Below, piece after piece: positions 44,934-59,434 of a stretch of DNA of 64,000 bases. Made by a program: the position numbers and the translations under genes. This stretch comes from Alentia gelatinosa. Taxonomy: Eukaryota; Annelida; Polychaeta; Phyllodocida; Polynoidae. Position 1 is the first letter of the stretch; each line of letters begins with the position of its first letter. The DNA lies in the NCBI GenBank assembly GCA_950022655.1, contig OX465584.1:31624988-31688987 (forward strand). Direction: 5' to 3'. The notes beneath the pieces were generated by a model. It made no database searches. It saw only the letters and a list, made by a program, of their open reading frames with translations, and was not told where the DNA came from.

Positions 44934-45054
44934 TTGATTATTGACATTCATTAAGAAATCAGACTACTTTGTAAACTTCCCCAAACGCCTAACTGGCCCA
45001 GGAAGCAGGCCTGTGCACCGGCGAGGGGGGGTGGGGTAGTTGGAGGGGTAGACT
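44934..45054 (+). repeat. Dispersed repeat, copy B (pair with 9003-9123)
   Basis: Same family as 9003-9123, same orientation, with shared blocks in the same order and scattered substitutions and small indels. In this copy the block is followed a few bases later by a C16 tract (45066-45081), whereas copy A is not. Confidence 0.6.
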
Positions 45055-45257
45055 TAGGACAAGCACCCCCCCCCCCCCCCCGCCCCCTGCCCATACACAT
45101 ACAACCCCTATTTCAGAGGTGCAGATGACAAAGCAAGGAGCGTTCGAGGCTAACTTTGCCAGCTGGGCTCAGTCTATAGCGTATCACCCAAAGCTGTGAC
45201 GGACCTAGCTACTCATGGCCTTAGATTAAAAATATAACATATCAGCCATGATCTTAC

Positions 45258-45396
45258 TAGATACCCCAAATCTATCTCATCTACCGGACTACTATCGGCA
45301 ACCTTTCTCTTTTTTCTCGAGCATTGGCTGGAAGAGGAACTGTCGTATGCTATCTCTAGTGAAGCATACTGCGTTTCCCCACTAAGTACCTTTACT
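45258..45396 (-). CDS. Candidate internal exon encoding a nuclear-signal-like motif
   Basis: On the minus strand, TGTATTTTAG ends at 45397 as a possible acceptor, and CTA|GTAAGAT at 45258/45257 is a strong donor match. Between them is an open 139-base segment, one base plus 46 codons, reading VKVLSGETQYASLEIAYDSS and then a Ser run, CSRKKRKVADSSPVDEIDLGYL. RKKRKV resembles the classical monopartite nuclear localisation signal. The protein family is not recognised, and the larger frame around it lacks an ATG in good context. The call rests only on splice-site fit and composition. Confidence 0.25.
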
Positions 45397-48300
45397 CTAA
45401 AATACATGCATTGCCTACTTCCCGAATCAGTGTGAGGTTTAAATCCATTTATAGCCCATGGCAAAGGCCATGAGTAACGTGCCAAATTTCACAAATCAAC
45501 CAGTTTCCTCGTGTATCAACAACATGCCCAGGCTATCAGTGATCATTGTGTTTTAATAGCGATGGTACTAGAGAGACCCGGCCTTCCTTCGAACTAAAAG
45601 GTATCACCAGCCGGAAAATCGCAGAATAGAAATGTAGAACCAATGATTAATTGATCGGCCCGGCGCGTGGAGAAATACTTGTTGATCAACCCGAGGCCGG
45701 TCGCTCTGTCTACGGCGCCCTCCCACGTGCTGACGGCCCGGAACACACGGCCGGACGACCCTCTCCTCACTCACCGTGCACGTGTTGGCTGCTAGCGTAA
45801 TCCCGCTCCCTTCAGGTACATGTATGCACACAGGTAAGTGTAGTATGTGTATCTCCAGGTACGACTCGACCGTGCATCCCCCGTGCTGGCCGCGTGTGTT
45901 AGTCCTCCGGCCGCCGGGGCGCTTCTGCCGTATCGCGGCCACGCTGCCTGGTGCACTCCGGGCACTCAATACTATACTCCGTCTCGCCCAAGTTGGCCCT
46001 CACCGACATAAACCCAAACCAACTCCCGAGTGCCCGATTCAATACATACATAGACATAGAATGCCGGATGAATGGATGTTCATTAGTGCGATAAGATGCA
46101 TTATGGGTTATCAGCGTGAACCATATACATGAAGTCCAAAAGGACGGATATGAGGGCCTTCTTTTCGGGAATGGAGGATAATACTGCGACGTCTGATATT
46201 GGCCTTACCTGAGTCGGCGGTGGGAGCGTGACACACTCTCCATCCCCTCTAGCTTTTCCCCTACTCCCTACTCCACCCTGACGCTTTGTCGGCCTCCACC
46301 CGAGCGTGGCCTGGTACACCCGCAGGAACTTCTTCACCCACCCTCCTCCCATCCACCACCCGCTGTCCTCCCCGTCCTTCATAGCTCCAAACAGGACGAG
46401 GAAAAACATAAATTTCAACCCTACCCCCATCACCTGCTTGTCATGACCTCAACGTCAAGGAAAATAAACTTTCCGACTCTCTTCTAATACACTGCTATTT
46501 GTATTACACATACATTGGTATATTTGGCTTCAACCCTTCCTCCAACAATAATGAATGGAACTAGGTCAAGTAAAATAACAAAAAGTTCATGGGACAATCT
46601 CCCGTCAGAGTAGTTTTTTCAAACTCTTTTAGTGCTGACACGATTCTTTCTAAACCTCTTGATAAATGGCTTCACGACATGCAAGACAAAGAGAGTTAGA
46701 CAATAACATATGGCTGGAGGACAAACCCAAGGATTAGCTATTCGAATTTGTATCCTATTATCAGCTAAGGATTACCACAGCTAGTAGGTGCACCAAAGGG
46801 AACTTTACCGACCGCCATGACGCGGGGCAGAACGACGTCTTGATACGTCATGACGCTACACCCTGCTCACCTGTTCACGTGTCACCAAGGCAACAGGACC
46901 TAATAATATCCAGGGAACCGTGTAAAGAGCCAGTCTACCTGGTCACAGGTGTCACCCCCTTCCCGCACACACACACTTCCACCAGCCCCACTCATTGCCC
47001 CCAGCCCCGCCCAATGACACACACACACACCCACCGCACGTCCCTGGCCGACGTCAGCAACCCTCCTACTACAACCTTCCCTCCTCTCATGACACAAAGC
47101 CTTGTCAAAGACGGTGACAAAAATAGTCAAGTAGAATCGTTAGATCACACAATTGTAGGTTTTTACAATATATGTACGACTGAACTTTTTTTTCCTTCAC
47201 TAAAACTATAAAAAAGATAAGCATTATCAACTGCTATAATACCGTTTCCTGTTTTAATATTTGATCTTCAGATGTAAACGTCAATGCAGCTCCGAAGTGG
47301 GTGAATGATTGGGATGGCGTGTCTTTGTTTCTCAGTAGCGAGATGACACGGTAACCAGGCTGGTAAATTGGATGTATGTGTAGTAGGCCAACAGAAAGTA
47401 GTCCCGTAGTGAGTAAGAATGTGTAGTACGAGAGGTTATCGCACACAAAATTTGACCGAACTTCAGATAGTGATGCCCAGGAAAAAAAAGTGGGTGTTGT
47501 ATTGGTGACTATTGCCAAGGTCAGACAAATGGGCATAGCATCGGAGACTATTGTCAAGGTCAGAAAAGCATAGGGCACATAGTCACTTGGTTTATGCATC
47601 TTTGACAATTCTACATCAATAAACAACACATCATGTCACTACGGGTCTCATCGGGTTGTTGATAGTTGTGTATGTTAGTTTGGGTTAGGTTAAATTGACG
47701 GGTTTAGTCCAGGTTTGGGAGAAGCTAATAACTCTAATCAGTTTAAGTCTAGGAAGGCCCTCCAGGTGAGAAGGCGTCCTCCTGTGGGTCATGTGGACCT
47801 GGCCTTTCCCATTGTACAGTCCTCACAATACAAATACACCCGTCAACTGGTCAGACAAGGACTTCACTACTGCAAATTATGGTCTACCTGAGGCGACCAG
47901 ATCTAACCTTGTCACTTCCATCCTTAAAATGACCCAATTTGATGAGTAACCGGATGCTTTACAATAGTCATTTTCCACAAGATCTGGTGATGCTAGAAAC
48001 TGGGACTGCCCACTCTCCACCTTCCTTGACTTGGACTGCTAGACAAAAGGAATTCTGTTCTGCCTTTCTTTCTTTTCCTCGCCCGTATTGTGAGTTGGTC
48101 GTCGTCGCGAGTTTCCTGTGAGCTGGATTAATACAAAGTCATATTTTCTATCGAGTTTTCCTGTGATACGTCAGAGCTGGTACCACTGCGTAACCAGATC
48201 CGGGCCGGGTAGGTGGACAGGCCCGGACCGGTCTCAGCCAGCCCACATTAATGCTAACGGTAACTGACCCTCAGGAACACTACGTCCACAGTACAAACAA

Positions 48301-51300
48301 CAGTGGGGCCTTGTATGGAGGGCGCAAGTCGGCGTCAGGCTCGCGGCACTTAACCGCCTCACCGATGGGCGCCAGCTTTGGACCCACTCGCTATTGTCAG
48401 CAGCCGCCGGCCACCAGCGTCAGGTGAACCGGGCCTCGCGAGATCTCGCCGCGTCCCTCAATCTCGCCGATGACGTAAGAAAGTCCATTTCAGGTTAAAA
48501 TGTCTTAAATTCTTACCTGGCACCGTTGAATACTGCGATTATATCAACGCAAACATTAGGCATGGGCGTGAGAGTTTAAATGTAGATCGCCATCAAACAA
48601 AACTGCTCCACGGTACTTTCCTGCTAAATGTGGTGGGGGGGGGGGGGGGTTGTGACTAGACTGATATTACCAAAAGGGTTGATTCAAAGGGTTGGAGACT
48701 CCCTGATCTTGGTCTAAGCCAATGTTTAAGGAGAAAATAGGGGGCAGTAAAGCGGTGGGTGAGAACAAAGAACCCACTTTCCGAACGCGGCTCTCAGAAA
48801 CACGACCAGGCACCCTATGTTTACTCTGAGATACATAATAATCTATACCAAAATTAAACGCCTACTAAAACTACGACGGAGAGGACCTCTGTGACCTAAG
48901 CGTCTTATATTATTTCGAGTTAGAAAACACGGGTTGGTGCTGGTTAGCCAGCCCCGCATATTGCTGAACAATAGCTCGGTGGGGGACCAGCGGCACAAGA
49001 CCCCCGACAGGAGGACCAATTAGTCAGTGCGTCCGCCACCAGGCGGCAGTGGTGACGCTGGACCTCGGTTTGAGTTGCCGTAACGGTGGGACGTAATGAC
49101 GTTAACGTAACACCGTGTGTATTAACGGCCGTAACCAGCTCTGACGTGCCACGACACGGGACGAACAAACAAGGACTTTGTGCTGTCTGCGGGGTTCCTT
49201 GTTACTACTTCTTATTCTTTGATCATTACCTACATCAACATCTATGTATTATTCCACCGGACTTTGGCATCCCAACAACAAAAATAACATACACCAAAGA
49301 TAGGTAAACATCATTCTCCTTGAGAACAACACTTCTCACTTAAATATCTAATTCAATATGACGTTTACTGCTATTGTGTGGTTTTCAAGGAGAAAAGGGT
49401 GCAAGAAGTTGACAGTCAAAATGAGGTGGAGGTATTTTCTGATTCGTCTTGAATCAATTGACAGCTGGCTCGTGTTTGAGCTATCAGGGCAATTCAGTTT
49501 ACACTGTCTTTTACAGATATTGCTTTTCAAATAAAAAAATAATATCCACATCGACATACCACTAGATGAAGGTAAATTTGACTGCTTTAACGTCATAGAA
49601 AATACCACAAAGGGCAATGTCTTTTTCTTTCAATAAAGAAGACCACTTGGTAAACTGATTACATTACATACACTGCCTAGCTGAGCCATAGTTTTATTTT
49701 TAAATTGAGGATGAACCCGTAGCCTGTATATATCTATGTGTGAGTAATATTTACATCTGGGCAAGGTTCAGTCACAATTTATGAAATACGGACATTAGGG
49801 ATAGACTTGTACTGCCTATGTCACCATACATAACGTCCTATCATACACATCAGTGCTCATGTCTAAGAAGGTTGTAGCAGGTAGCACCAGTAGTGAACAC
49901 TATTCTAGGTGGAAACATTAGGTCAGAAATTGTCATCCTACTTACGCTTACGGCACAGTTTCAGCCCCATACGTCAAGCCACTAAATCCCCTCCCTTGTC
50001 CTCGTTGCTGACGTCACGTCAATGACATTACGTCACAGAAAATTGAAAGAAAGGAACGAGGAGGTTGTTTTAAGCCTGGCCTCCATACTGCCCCATGCAA
50101 ACTCCGTCCACAACACGGAGGATTATCTGTGAGGTGTGAGTCGCTCGATGGGTATGTATGTCAGTCACTGTGAGCGTGAGCCGCTCGGGGAGTCTGTGTG
50201 TGTGTGTGAGTGTGTACGTAAAGAGTAGAGATGACTGTAAACTTCCCAGTCGTCAGGATACAGGTATGGAGGGACTGTGGTTAGGTCACCCAAAATCATT
50301 TACTCATCGACCTCATCGACCCATAGAGAGAGACAGCCCGCTTTTCAAAAACACAGCACACTCTCATTAGAGGACAAACAACACAGCATGCGGGTATTCT
50401 ATATTCACTGAAAATTAATCCACTCCATGGTGCCATGGTGCACGAGATCAAGCATATACTCATGTGAGTACGATAATGAACTAATGTTCACTAATCTACC
50501 AAGGACACTATAGTGTCACACGGAAGTGACATTCTGTACAAATATGGAAACATAACATGTTGCTACTTATCAAAATGAATACGAGAGTGATGCCGATAAT
50601 AAATTATCAAAGTGAGACTACCACCTTCTAGATTAGGGACCATACACACTACACTGTCGATAAAAATGGATTTCCACGAATCAGCTAATCTTTGTTTATT
50701 TTTATTTAATGCGATCTCACCTGAATCGACGTCGGTGGGGATTATGTTTAAGCAAGCGTGTACAGTCACCCAGGTAGAGATGAGTGGCTCGTGCTATAAA
50801 TAGAGCATGACGCGGGCTAACGACCACCCCTGCCGCCTCCACCCGTGAGTAACCACACCTGAGTGACGAGTTGCCACGGCGACCGCCGCCATGACACAAC
50901 AACCCTGGAGGAGGGGTGCTGACTCACCTCTTCGGTGCGTTCTGGGTACTATAAACGTGTACATATGTAATACAGCGACGTGTGCTCGGACGTTGGCAGG
51001 GTTCTGCCTCTCTAGACGGGATGCTATACTGAAGGGTGTGAAAAAAGGGTCTACACTCTTTGGTACAAACGAGAGAGATCCTTAACCTTAAGTAGATAGT
51101 TACAATACAATTACCTTTGCCCTAGTAAATTATCAAATACATGTACATGTATAATTGGCCATACACACTAGCCCAATACTAGACTGGCTTCACAATTCTT
51201 AGTTCCTACTCGCAAAGGGAACTATTTTATCTATTCTACCGCTCCGATGACTTAACTTGGATCGTCCAGGCGTGGCTGTATTATAAACATTATTTTATCA

Positions 51301-54300
51301 TAATTTAGTTTCTTTTCTTAATGAAGGTGCAGTATGGTAAAACTAGTCCTGTACAGACAGTTCAGACTTTGGTGGTTTTTATCGTCGACCAACTTTGCCT
51401 ATGGTTAAGTCTAGTGTCCAGTGATCATTAGTCGACATAATGTAACTGTGTACAAGCTGAGTGCTCCTTCACTTTACCGGATTAGTAGTGGCTTACGTGG
51501 ATATAGTCTAATTTAGACGAGGACTGGTGTAAAACAGTCTCCGCGCGGCATGTGTTAGTATTGGGTATCAAAACCCAGGTGTTACCTCACCTCATCATTA
51601 CCATGCCAACAGCTTCCCTGTACACACCATGTGAAGTGCGCCAAAGGCGAGACAAGGACCCACATATATACACACACATTTAACGTGAGGTTTTTTGGTG
51701 TGTTTTTTTATTTATAACTACTGCTTATCCATAGATTGTCCATACTCTTGTCTGATCAGTAGCTCAGCTGTATAACTCTCAACATACCATTAACACAGCA
51801 CAGCAAGGCCCTGGGCGCTGCCAGTAGGGGGCAGTACCCACACTGACCTTCACGACCTCCGGCACGACCTTATAACCTTTGAACCCTAATCGTTCACCAC
51901 TGTCTATGACCCCCCGGACGTGACCATGACCCTGGGACCAGTGTAAGGCGTTGTCATGGTTACAGTGACATCAAACCTGGACGTGAATCGGCCTGCAGCC
52001 AGGTCCAGCCCCCCCCCCCCCCCCCCCCAACTTCACTCGACCGATCTGCGTACCCAATCCTGGACCAGGTGAAACATATGAAACTGGGTTACAATCCAAG
52101 GTCTCGCTTTACTGAGAGACATTCTCAGATCCTTCATCATTATGCTGTCTTCCATTATATAAGTGCAGGGGAGGGACATGGCTGTACCTAAACCTCTGCG
52201 TCACAATAAAATACGGTGGACTAAATGTTTCATTGACGGTCTCACTGTATTTGTCACGTTGGTATTGTCACGTTTAGAATGGCAGCATCGTGACGCTAGC
52301 ACCCCCCTCCCCCCTCAATATTAGTCACTGTCAGGCAGATATGTAAATGTCATTCGTAGAGAATCTATTCCTTCCCGTCCTTACATTATTTTACAGAGCG
52401 GAACCACTTATCTTTATCCTCTACTTACCACGTCTGCATCTTATCGTACCTGGTAAAAAAAAAACGTCCCTGTTGTCTTCCCAACAAGCAGCCCCTCCCC
52501 ACTCCCCAACATCCCCCTCTCTCCTCCCTTCGTCTCCCGAGGCAACACCCAGACGCCAGATTGGCATTGGCGTCCCCATGGTAACGCAGCCCCGAAGCAC
52601 CACCTTACACATTGGTTGCCAGGCAACGCCAAATAGGGAGGTTGGGGTGAATCGGTAACCAGGGCGACCGAGTGGTGTGGGGCTTGGCTGAGTTCAGGCA
52701 CCATTCGCGCCACGCTCCGATACAGCGGGTGACAATATCACATCAAAAGGCGGCGGAAAATTGGTGTCTTTAAACCAGCCTCCCCGCACCACATTTGATT
52801 TGGAAGCTAGTTGCAAACAAGACAGACTCCAAATGCCGAGATCACAGGGCATCCATCTTTGCATTTCCTGGGTTCTCTTCTCCCCATTCGCAGGCGGGTG
52901 TCTGTTTCATTCTCTAATTAATTTCACCAATTCTCTAATTAATTACTCGTTACATGGATTTGACTTTTTAAACAGATCCCCACCGCCTGTTGTTTTCGTA
53001 GGAATCGTCCCGCCCCTCCCCCGTTCCCAGGATTTCGTTCTCCAATCCTTCACAAGTTCCCTGTTCCTTTCATCAAAGATAACCCACCATGAATTTTTCA
53101 TTTATTTGTAGAAATATCATCTTGCGATGAAGATTTTCTATGAATATCCCATCACACTTGCATATTACGTATTTGGTTGCGGGGGGAAAAGACCATACTA
53201 GTCGGTGATTTAAGGTACATACAACAGCCTAGGGAAGTGATTAATATCTGCTCAATGTTTTTAACCCCTCCATCCCCCACCCTCAGACACTGCCCGCGGC
53301 ACGGCATCTCATCAGCATCGACTAGCAGAGGGAGGCGCGAAGGATGCTGACGGAGCTGTTTTATTTCGGGGAAACCCCGTGTCCGTTACTGCCAATAACA
53401 GAATGCATCATTGAGATGATCGATGTGCAACAGATTCCCGCTATCAAAACACTCCAGACATAGTGTTCGAGAATGCAGGGACTACTAAGGCCCCATGTCA
53501 CGTCACATGGCGAGACATATTCAAGGTAACAAGGCGTTTCTATAAAGCTGAGGACACGCGAAAAGCATTTTTGAACAACTATAAACGACAATACTGTTTC
53601 ATTAAGACCTGTTCTCGGCAATGCTGTTTTTCAATAGTTGTCAGTGTATTAGTAATGTGTTTCGATGGTTACCTACAATACAGCCTTAGGGACACTGTGC
53701 TAGCTACACCCCCCCCCCCCCCCCCCAAAAAGAAAAGAAAATTAAATAAAAACGTATCCAATTCTTCATTGCCCTGATACCTGGGTCAGTGAGGGGAAGG
53801 TTTATATTGATTTTGTTGAATCATTTAATGAATGTTCATAATCGAAGACTTGAGCAAGTCTAAGTGCTAGCCTTCACATGAATAAATTTGTCCTTTGGTC
53901 ACGACTTGTCTCTTAAACAAATATCCATGAGACTGCCATGAAAGAGACTGGTCCAACACTCGTACCTTACATAAGATATAAGATCTATAAGGAAAATATT
54001 CCCACTAACTCGGTGATGGGCTTGGCCTATTAGGTAAATAACAAGGCTATCATAAGACTTATTTGTACCGACATGTTTCGGGCATATTGTGCCCTTCATC
54101 AGGAATAAGATATAAGACTACGAATGGAGGCACGAGTGACATGACAGGCAAATTTATCTGTCAAAATTGTCGTCAGCAGTTCTGTTCTGATAACGTTGCT
54201 CTGACTAAATCATTTCACATAGACGATGGGTAAAAGACAAGCTCTCAGACGACAACCCTGGACGACATTGTTAACTGACGAGGCTCTACGTCACTTCCGG

Positions 54301-55703
54301 CGCCTAGGCTGTCAACACGGGGTGAAAGGACAAGACAAGGTCACCAGCCCATGACCTCTGACCTCCACGTGCTACCGTCTGGGGTACATCACACATAATG
54401 GAACAGCCTCACATCCCCTGCTGTTCTGTCTGTAGACTTCACCCCACTTGGGACCCCTCTACTCAGCAAGGGTCCGCATCCGGTCAGACCACACAACAAA
54501 GGGGAAGAAACCCTGCTTTACTGGGAACTTGGTCACGTGGGCATGGAAGCGGGAACAGGAGGGTGTCACGTGGTGAGGTTGGTCAAGAAATGCGTCTCCC
54601 AGCCCCTACACAATCACAGAGCTAAAGAGAAGCGTGTTGCTTAACACATACGTGTATTGTGCTTTTTGCAGCTCTATGAAAAGCATGAGTAAAACTTGTA
54701 TTTGTTAGTAAGACTAAGCATACATGAATTATAGCCCTTCTATTTGTATTAACTTGTTCTTTTTCTTCTTTTTTGTTTGTTTTGTTCTGTTTTTCTGGCG
54801 TATGTATTCTGAGTTGTATTTATGATACGCTATACTGTTCTGGTTGTTGTCCTTTTGCTTGAATTTTATTACTTTGCTGTAGAATGTGTCATTTACCATG
54901 TAACATCCATACTGTATGAAACAGTCTGAGTTAATTAATTGAAGTGAATTGAAAGAATAGTAATGCCCTCCAGTACGTGCGTGATGCAATAGTAGAGATT
55001 TATAAAAAAGAGTAAATAATTCAATCTCGATAGTCGGATGTCTTTTAAGCCACGTCTAAAAAAATACATTGAGATAGAAAAGATTGGATGTGAAGCAGGA
55101 ATGGGAAGGCCTGACGAGATCTGACTAGGTCCCCCCCCCCCCCCCTCCCCCAACCACAACATCCCTTGAACAACATCCTACACACTTGGTGTTATATACC
55201 GTATAATACGTTCGTGTTAGCTTATAACATGGCAAAATATCCTCATTAGCCACCGGGGACAAGTTATTATCATACCACACCTGACAGCTGTTACACGGGC
55301 AGGTTGAGAGTGGGTATAACGCTGTTGTCACCAGTCTGCGAAGCAGCGTTAGAGAGTTAAATAGCGCTAACCAACAAGATGAGGAATGGTTGGTATTCCT
55401 GCTCGCTAACCATCTATATACCTGGCGGATGCAGACTGCGGGTCGGGACCCCTAGTGCTGCCCAACTGCTCCAGTGCACTGACTCAGCTGCATATAGAAG
55501 CCACGTGAGCTCATCTGTCGTCTCTGGAAAAGAGGCCACACGAACTGACCAACATATCCTATGTCATATTGTAATGGGAAGAAGCCACGTTGAACAGCTG
55601 ATCGAGGCCAAGGGTCGAAGCCACTTCCGAATATCACCATTTATTATCCACCTAATACAAAGTGTCCATAGAAAACACATAGGGAGTTTGTATGGACATA
55701 CCC
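45397..55703. other. Non-coding stretch, no gene recognised
   Basis: No exon is supported over about 10 kb. Visible features are a TG microsatellite at 50194-50215, a G15 tract at 48635-48649, C tracts at 52009-52028, 53709-53726 and 55131-55145, a 21-base-spaced repeat of TTCTCTAATTAATT at 52910 and 52931, and one TGACGTCA at 50009-50016. A CpG-richer patch is at 48310-48480. Confidence 0.5.
48635..48649 (+). repeat. Homopolymer tract, G15
   Basis: The only long G run on the plus strand; all other long G/C homopolymers in the window are C runs. Confidence 0.9.
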
Positions 55704-55836
55704 GGAGCATACAGAAATGTTGTATGCTCCGGGTGGTGCATACGGAGTTGACTCTACGCAATATCCTCGCATACGCTCGGATATTACTACGCGTCAACTC
55801 CTCGCATACGCTCGGATATTACTACGCGTCAACCGT
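55704..55836 (+). repeat. Nested fold-back with a 35-bp direct duplication
   Basis: CCCGGAGCATAC and GTATGCTCCGGG (about 55709-55732) form a 12-base hairpin. Next to it, a 35-base unit starting CTCGCATACGCTCGGATATT occurs at 55766 and again at 55801. In addition GGAGTTGAC (about 55745) pairs with GTCAACTCC (about 55793), and ATATCC (55761) pairs with GGATAT (55779). The result is a compact nested cruciform-like block. The frames on both strands that cross it are products of the repeats. Confidence 0.7.
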
Positions 55837-58800
55837 TCGGAGCATACTGCCGCTTGTATCTGAAACCAGTCAATATTGTGTATTTATTCAAATCATTCTG
55901 GTAAACTTAGAAGCCACGTAGGGATAAGTGAATAACCCCTACTCGTTGCAGACATCTTTATCAGGTGATGGCTAGACTGGACCTGTCGGTATAAGTCACC
56001 TGATTCAACCTGGCCTACAAGGAGAGCTCTATGAAGTAGGTGACATATGACCGGCTGGAAACACCTCTTCTTCCCAAGGACAGAGCCAAGATTGAGGACA
56101 CGGACAGACGGGCCTTATCGTTTATATTAATATCTGGCCAACAAGACATCCTTGGTGTCGTCGAGGAGGTATACGTCTCATGAGATGCCGGACGACACAG
56201 TTCCGCCTCCCACCACGTGATATATAGCATGCAAAAAGTGGCAATTCATCTATGGGACGGTGGGCTCTCTATTTATGTGTCTTTACTATTTTTCTCCCGA
56301 GGCGTCTAGCCGATCGGCAATACGCAGTGACGTTTCTATGGTGCTAATTCCTGTCAGGGAAAATAATAATAGAAAAGAGCAGACTGAATACTCAGGCTTT
56401 TCTTTTCGTGCAAATTGTTTTGAGATATATGATATTCGGCTTTGATCCCTTCTTCATAGATATTTGGGAACGTCTCCGAACTGTAGGCGAAGTATGAGTT
56501 TCTGAGATGGTCATGAGATGGATAAAGTCAACTGCGAATTCCAAATATAGGATCTAGGCAGAAGTACTCTTCTTGGGATTTCCACTTCCTCTAAATCAAT
56601 GTTCAATGACATTAAAATCTATTCACAACACTTTGGGATGGTCAAAGTTGTGGATGAATTGTCAAGTCTATGGGAGGGGGGTCAACATGTAGCACATGTA
56701 GACAATAACATTTTTGTAGAGTCAAGTTCACATATACCTGCGGTCTACCATGGCTGCGTTTGTAAGCGTATGCAGCCTATATTATGCAAACCACGCATCA
56801 CTTGGTTACGATGCATATATATATATATGTACACTGTATGTCGCCCCAAGCCACTCACATCAATATATATCGATTATATTGATGCGTGAGAGTCGCTTAT
56901 TGTCTGCTCCTGGCTGGTAACTGGCGTCATATGTCCTGAAAGCGCCGAAAACCTATCGATCAACTGGTCACCATCGAAAAGTTACAAACAACACGTTTGA
57001 CCACAGGAAGGTCAAGTGTCGATCCCCTAAGTTTATACATGCTAGGAGTGTTCTGCCTATATATCACATTCATAAAATATAGCTACACTAAATTCTTAAT
57101 GAAGACCCTATATTAATCAATGATTTTTTTTTTACTACATCATGATATATCCATATGCACCCAAAACCTAATTACTTGTGTTTCTGACTAAGAAATGACA
57201 GGGTAAGTTAGTTTTGTTATGCACTTTAGCATAGCAGACACACATGTGTATCAATATGGTAGTAAAGAAAGAGGGGTTAGACGTTGGTGTGCATTGAGTA
57301 GAAATGCGATCACAAAATAGAAAATTGTCGCAATGTGAACGCTTTTCTAGTTATTAAAGTAAAAGATTTTTTTTAAATGCTAGTAAAGAAACCCATATGA
57401 AAGTTTTATATAATCATGAGGATACGCCAACTGTGCCTCTTGACACGTGACGTACATTCAGATGTTATCTATAATAGGGTAATATGGTGTAATATCATTT
57501 GTAAATTACAAATGACAGGATTCTAGAACATGGCAACAAGTGGTCAACTACCAACATATGATCGAAATTCAATCGTCTACCTTTATTCATTTGAATGATT
57601 CAATTCTATTTGTAATTTTAATCATTATAGATGTTAAAATACTATGTAATTGTAAATCTATATCTAGCATGGTAAATTGCAACATACTTTGAAAATTACC
57701 CAACGATAAATCACAGGAAATCTTGACAATATGGCGACTAGTGCCAGTCGTGGCCGATATATTTCGTTTTCTCGCGTAGACGATGGAGTAAATTAATGTT
57801 AATTGTGATATCAATAACGATACACGATAAATAGTATTGCTATCTAAGCAACTAGAATCTAGTTGAGATGCTAAATATGCGGTCAGTACTCGTGGTTGAT
57901 CATGATGTCTAACGTTCCCATATTTGGCTGTGTATTAAGCTGTTGGTGTTATCTTGACAGATGTGACTTCACGTCTACGCAAACAACAAGTTATTGATTT
58001 ATGTTCTTTTACAATCTACACGACCCAGTGGAGTGCTGATAACGAATACATCCGTCAAACCTTCAACGGTCAAGGCCTATTTTAACCACAACACATTGCT
58101 ATGCGCTTTGACCGCCCGACCTAGATCGTCTACTGCGCCAGTCTGCGGTTGGTGGGAATTTTCCGATACCTCGTTGGACTTTGTTTACATTTTGTTTTCA
58201 CGTATAAAAGATGTCAGATATTCATACATTTTCTTTTATATTATCCGAAAGATCAAGAGAATATACAGCGCAGGTAGACGTCAAAATGCTTCTTGATATA
58301 CGCAAGGGCAGACCTTGGTTCATTTAGAGGTGACTGGAAATAAATAGCGAAGCCCACACCTCCCGACACTCCAGCGTGGCTTCTTAGTAGACCCGAGTAG
58401 GTAAAGGATTTACGTTAGGATTACTCCCAATATGGCTAGCTCTTAGCCGAAACTAAGCACAACAGGCTACTCCTAGGTTATCGGAATGAATTGCCTTTCA
58501 GAACGGTAGCTGAATGTACGTCCTGAAGCAGAAAATTACACAGAAAGGGAGACTCACCGGTTTAGAGACCGATTCTGTAACGTCGTTTAGCATGCCCCGA
58601 ACAATGCAGTGAAGTCTCTGGATGTCGCATCCGTGTTTTTCGAGTCAGTCGCCTGAGGATTTTCCTTCTTGTCTCGGTACAAAATTCCGTGATAGTTACA
58701 AATATGTACACTTGAGGTGGTCCCCTGTTGTCTCGCTTATTAAGTATTTACAAAACTGTTACTAAACCCCCGAAATTCTGGCTCGAATGAGCCCATTCCC

Positions 58801-59434
58801 TACGAGCACAACATATCTTCTCAGTTCTGGGGAAATCGTCTGTGGAGCACCGGAGACTCGTCAGGAGCATGCGTCCCATTTCCGGAAGCTGCGGCACATT
58901 TGTTTCCGAAGATAAAAAATAGTGAATTCTACCACCTAAGACATGGCTTCTCATTTGATACGCACCATTTTATTTTATGTCGCCACCATTAATATATTTA
59001 TCACTCGCAACAAAGAAACAAGGGAGTACGCAGTTAACTAAAGTCGGGAACTATACAGAATCCCTTACGAGCCTCGTCCCGTCCACAAGGCGGATATGGC
59101 CTTGTGACGTCACCGACTGGCGGGCAGCATCACAATGGTTTACAAACTAACCACTAGATGGGAGCACTGACTGATGTTATCGCTATTTGGTATGGCCACA
59201 GAGTACTCCCAAGTATAGCTAAATTAAAGAGCCCTCTATTGAACGGGTTGTGTTGTATATATTTCAATATAATCCCAATTTTAGTCTAATTGTTTTTTTT
59301 ATTAATATTTCTTTTCTATTTCATCAACCACATGCAATATGGCTGGAAAGTTTATACTTTTTTCTAGTTTTGAAGTAGGCTCTACCGCCATAACTAAGTG
59401 TTTATTATTTCATGGTATAGATCTAGTTTAAAGG
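55837..59434. other. Non-coding stretch, no gene recognised
   Basis: AT-rich, with no exon recognised. A TA microsatellite lies at about 56815-56828, a hairpin at 56853-56890, and one TGACGTCA at 59105-59112. Confidence 0.5.
56853..56890. repeat. Short hairpin
   Basis: CTCACATCAATATA and TATATTGATGCGTGAG pair as imperfect inverted arms (one small bulge) around TATCGAT. No terminator or RNA gene context is seen. Confidence 0.6.

Noticed and set aside
55379..55921. Plus-strand frame of 180 codons
   Set aside because: It runs through the nested hairpin and 35-bp duplication, and its repeated peptide is an artefact of that repeat.
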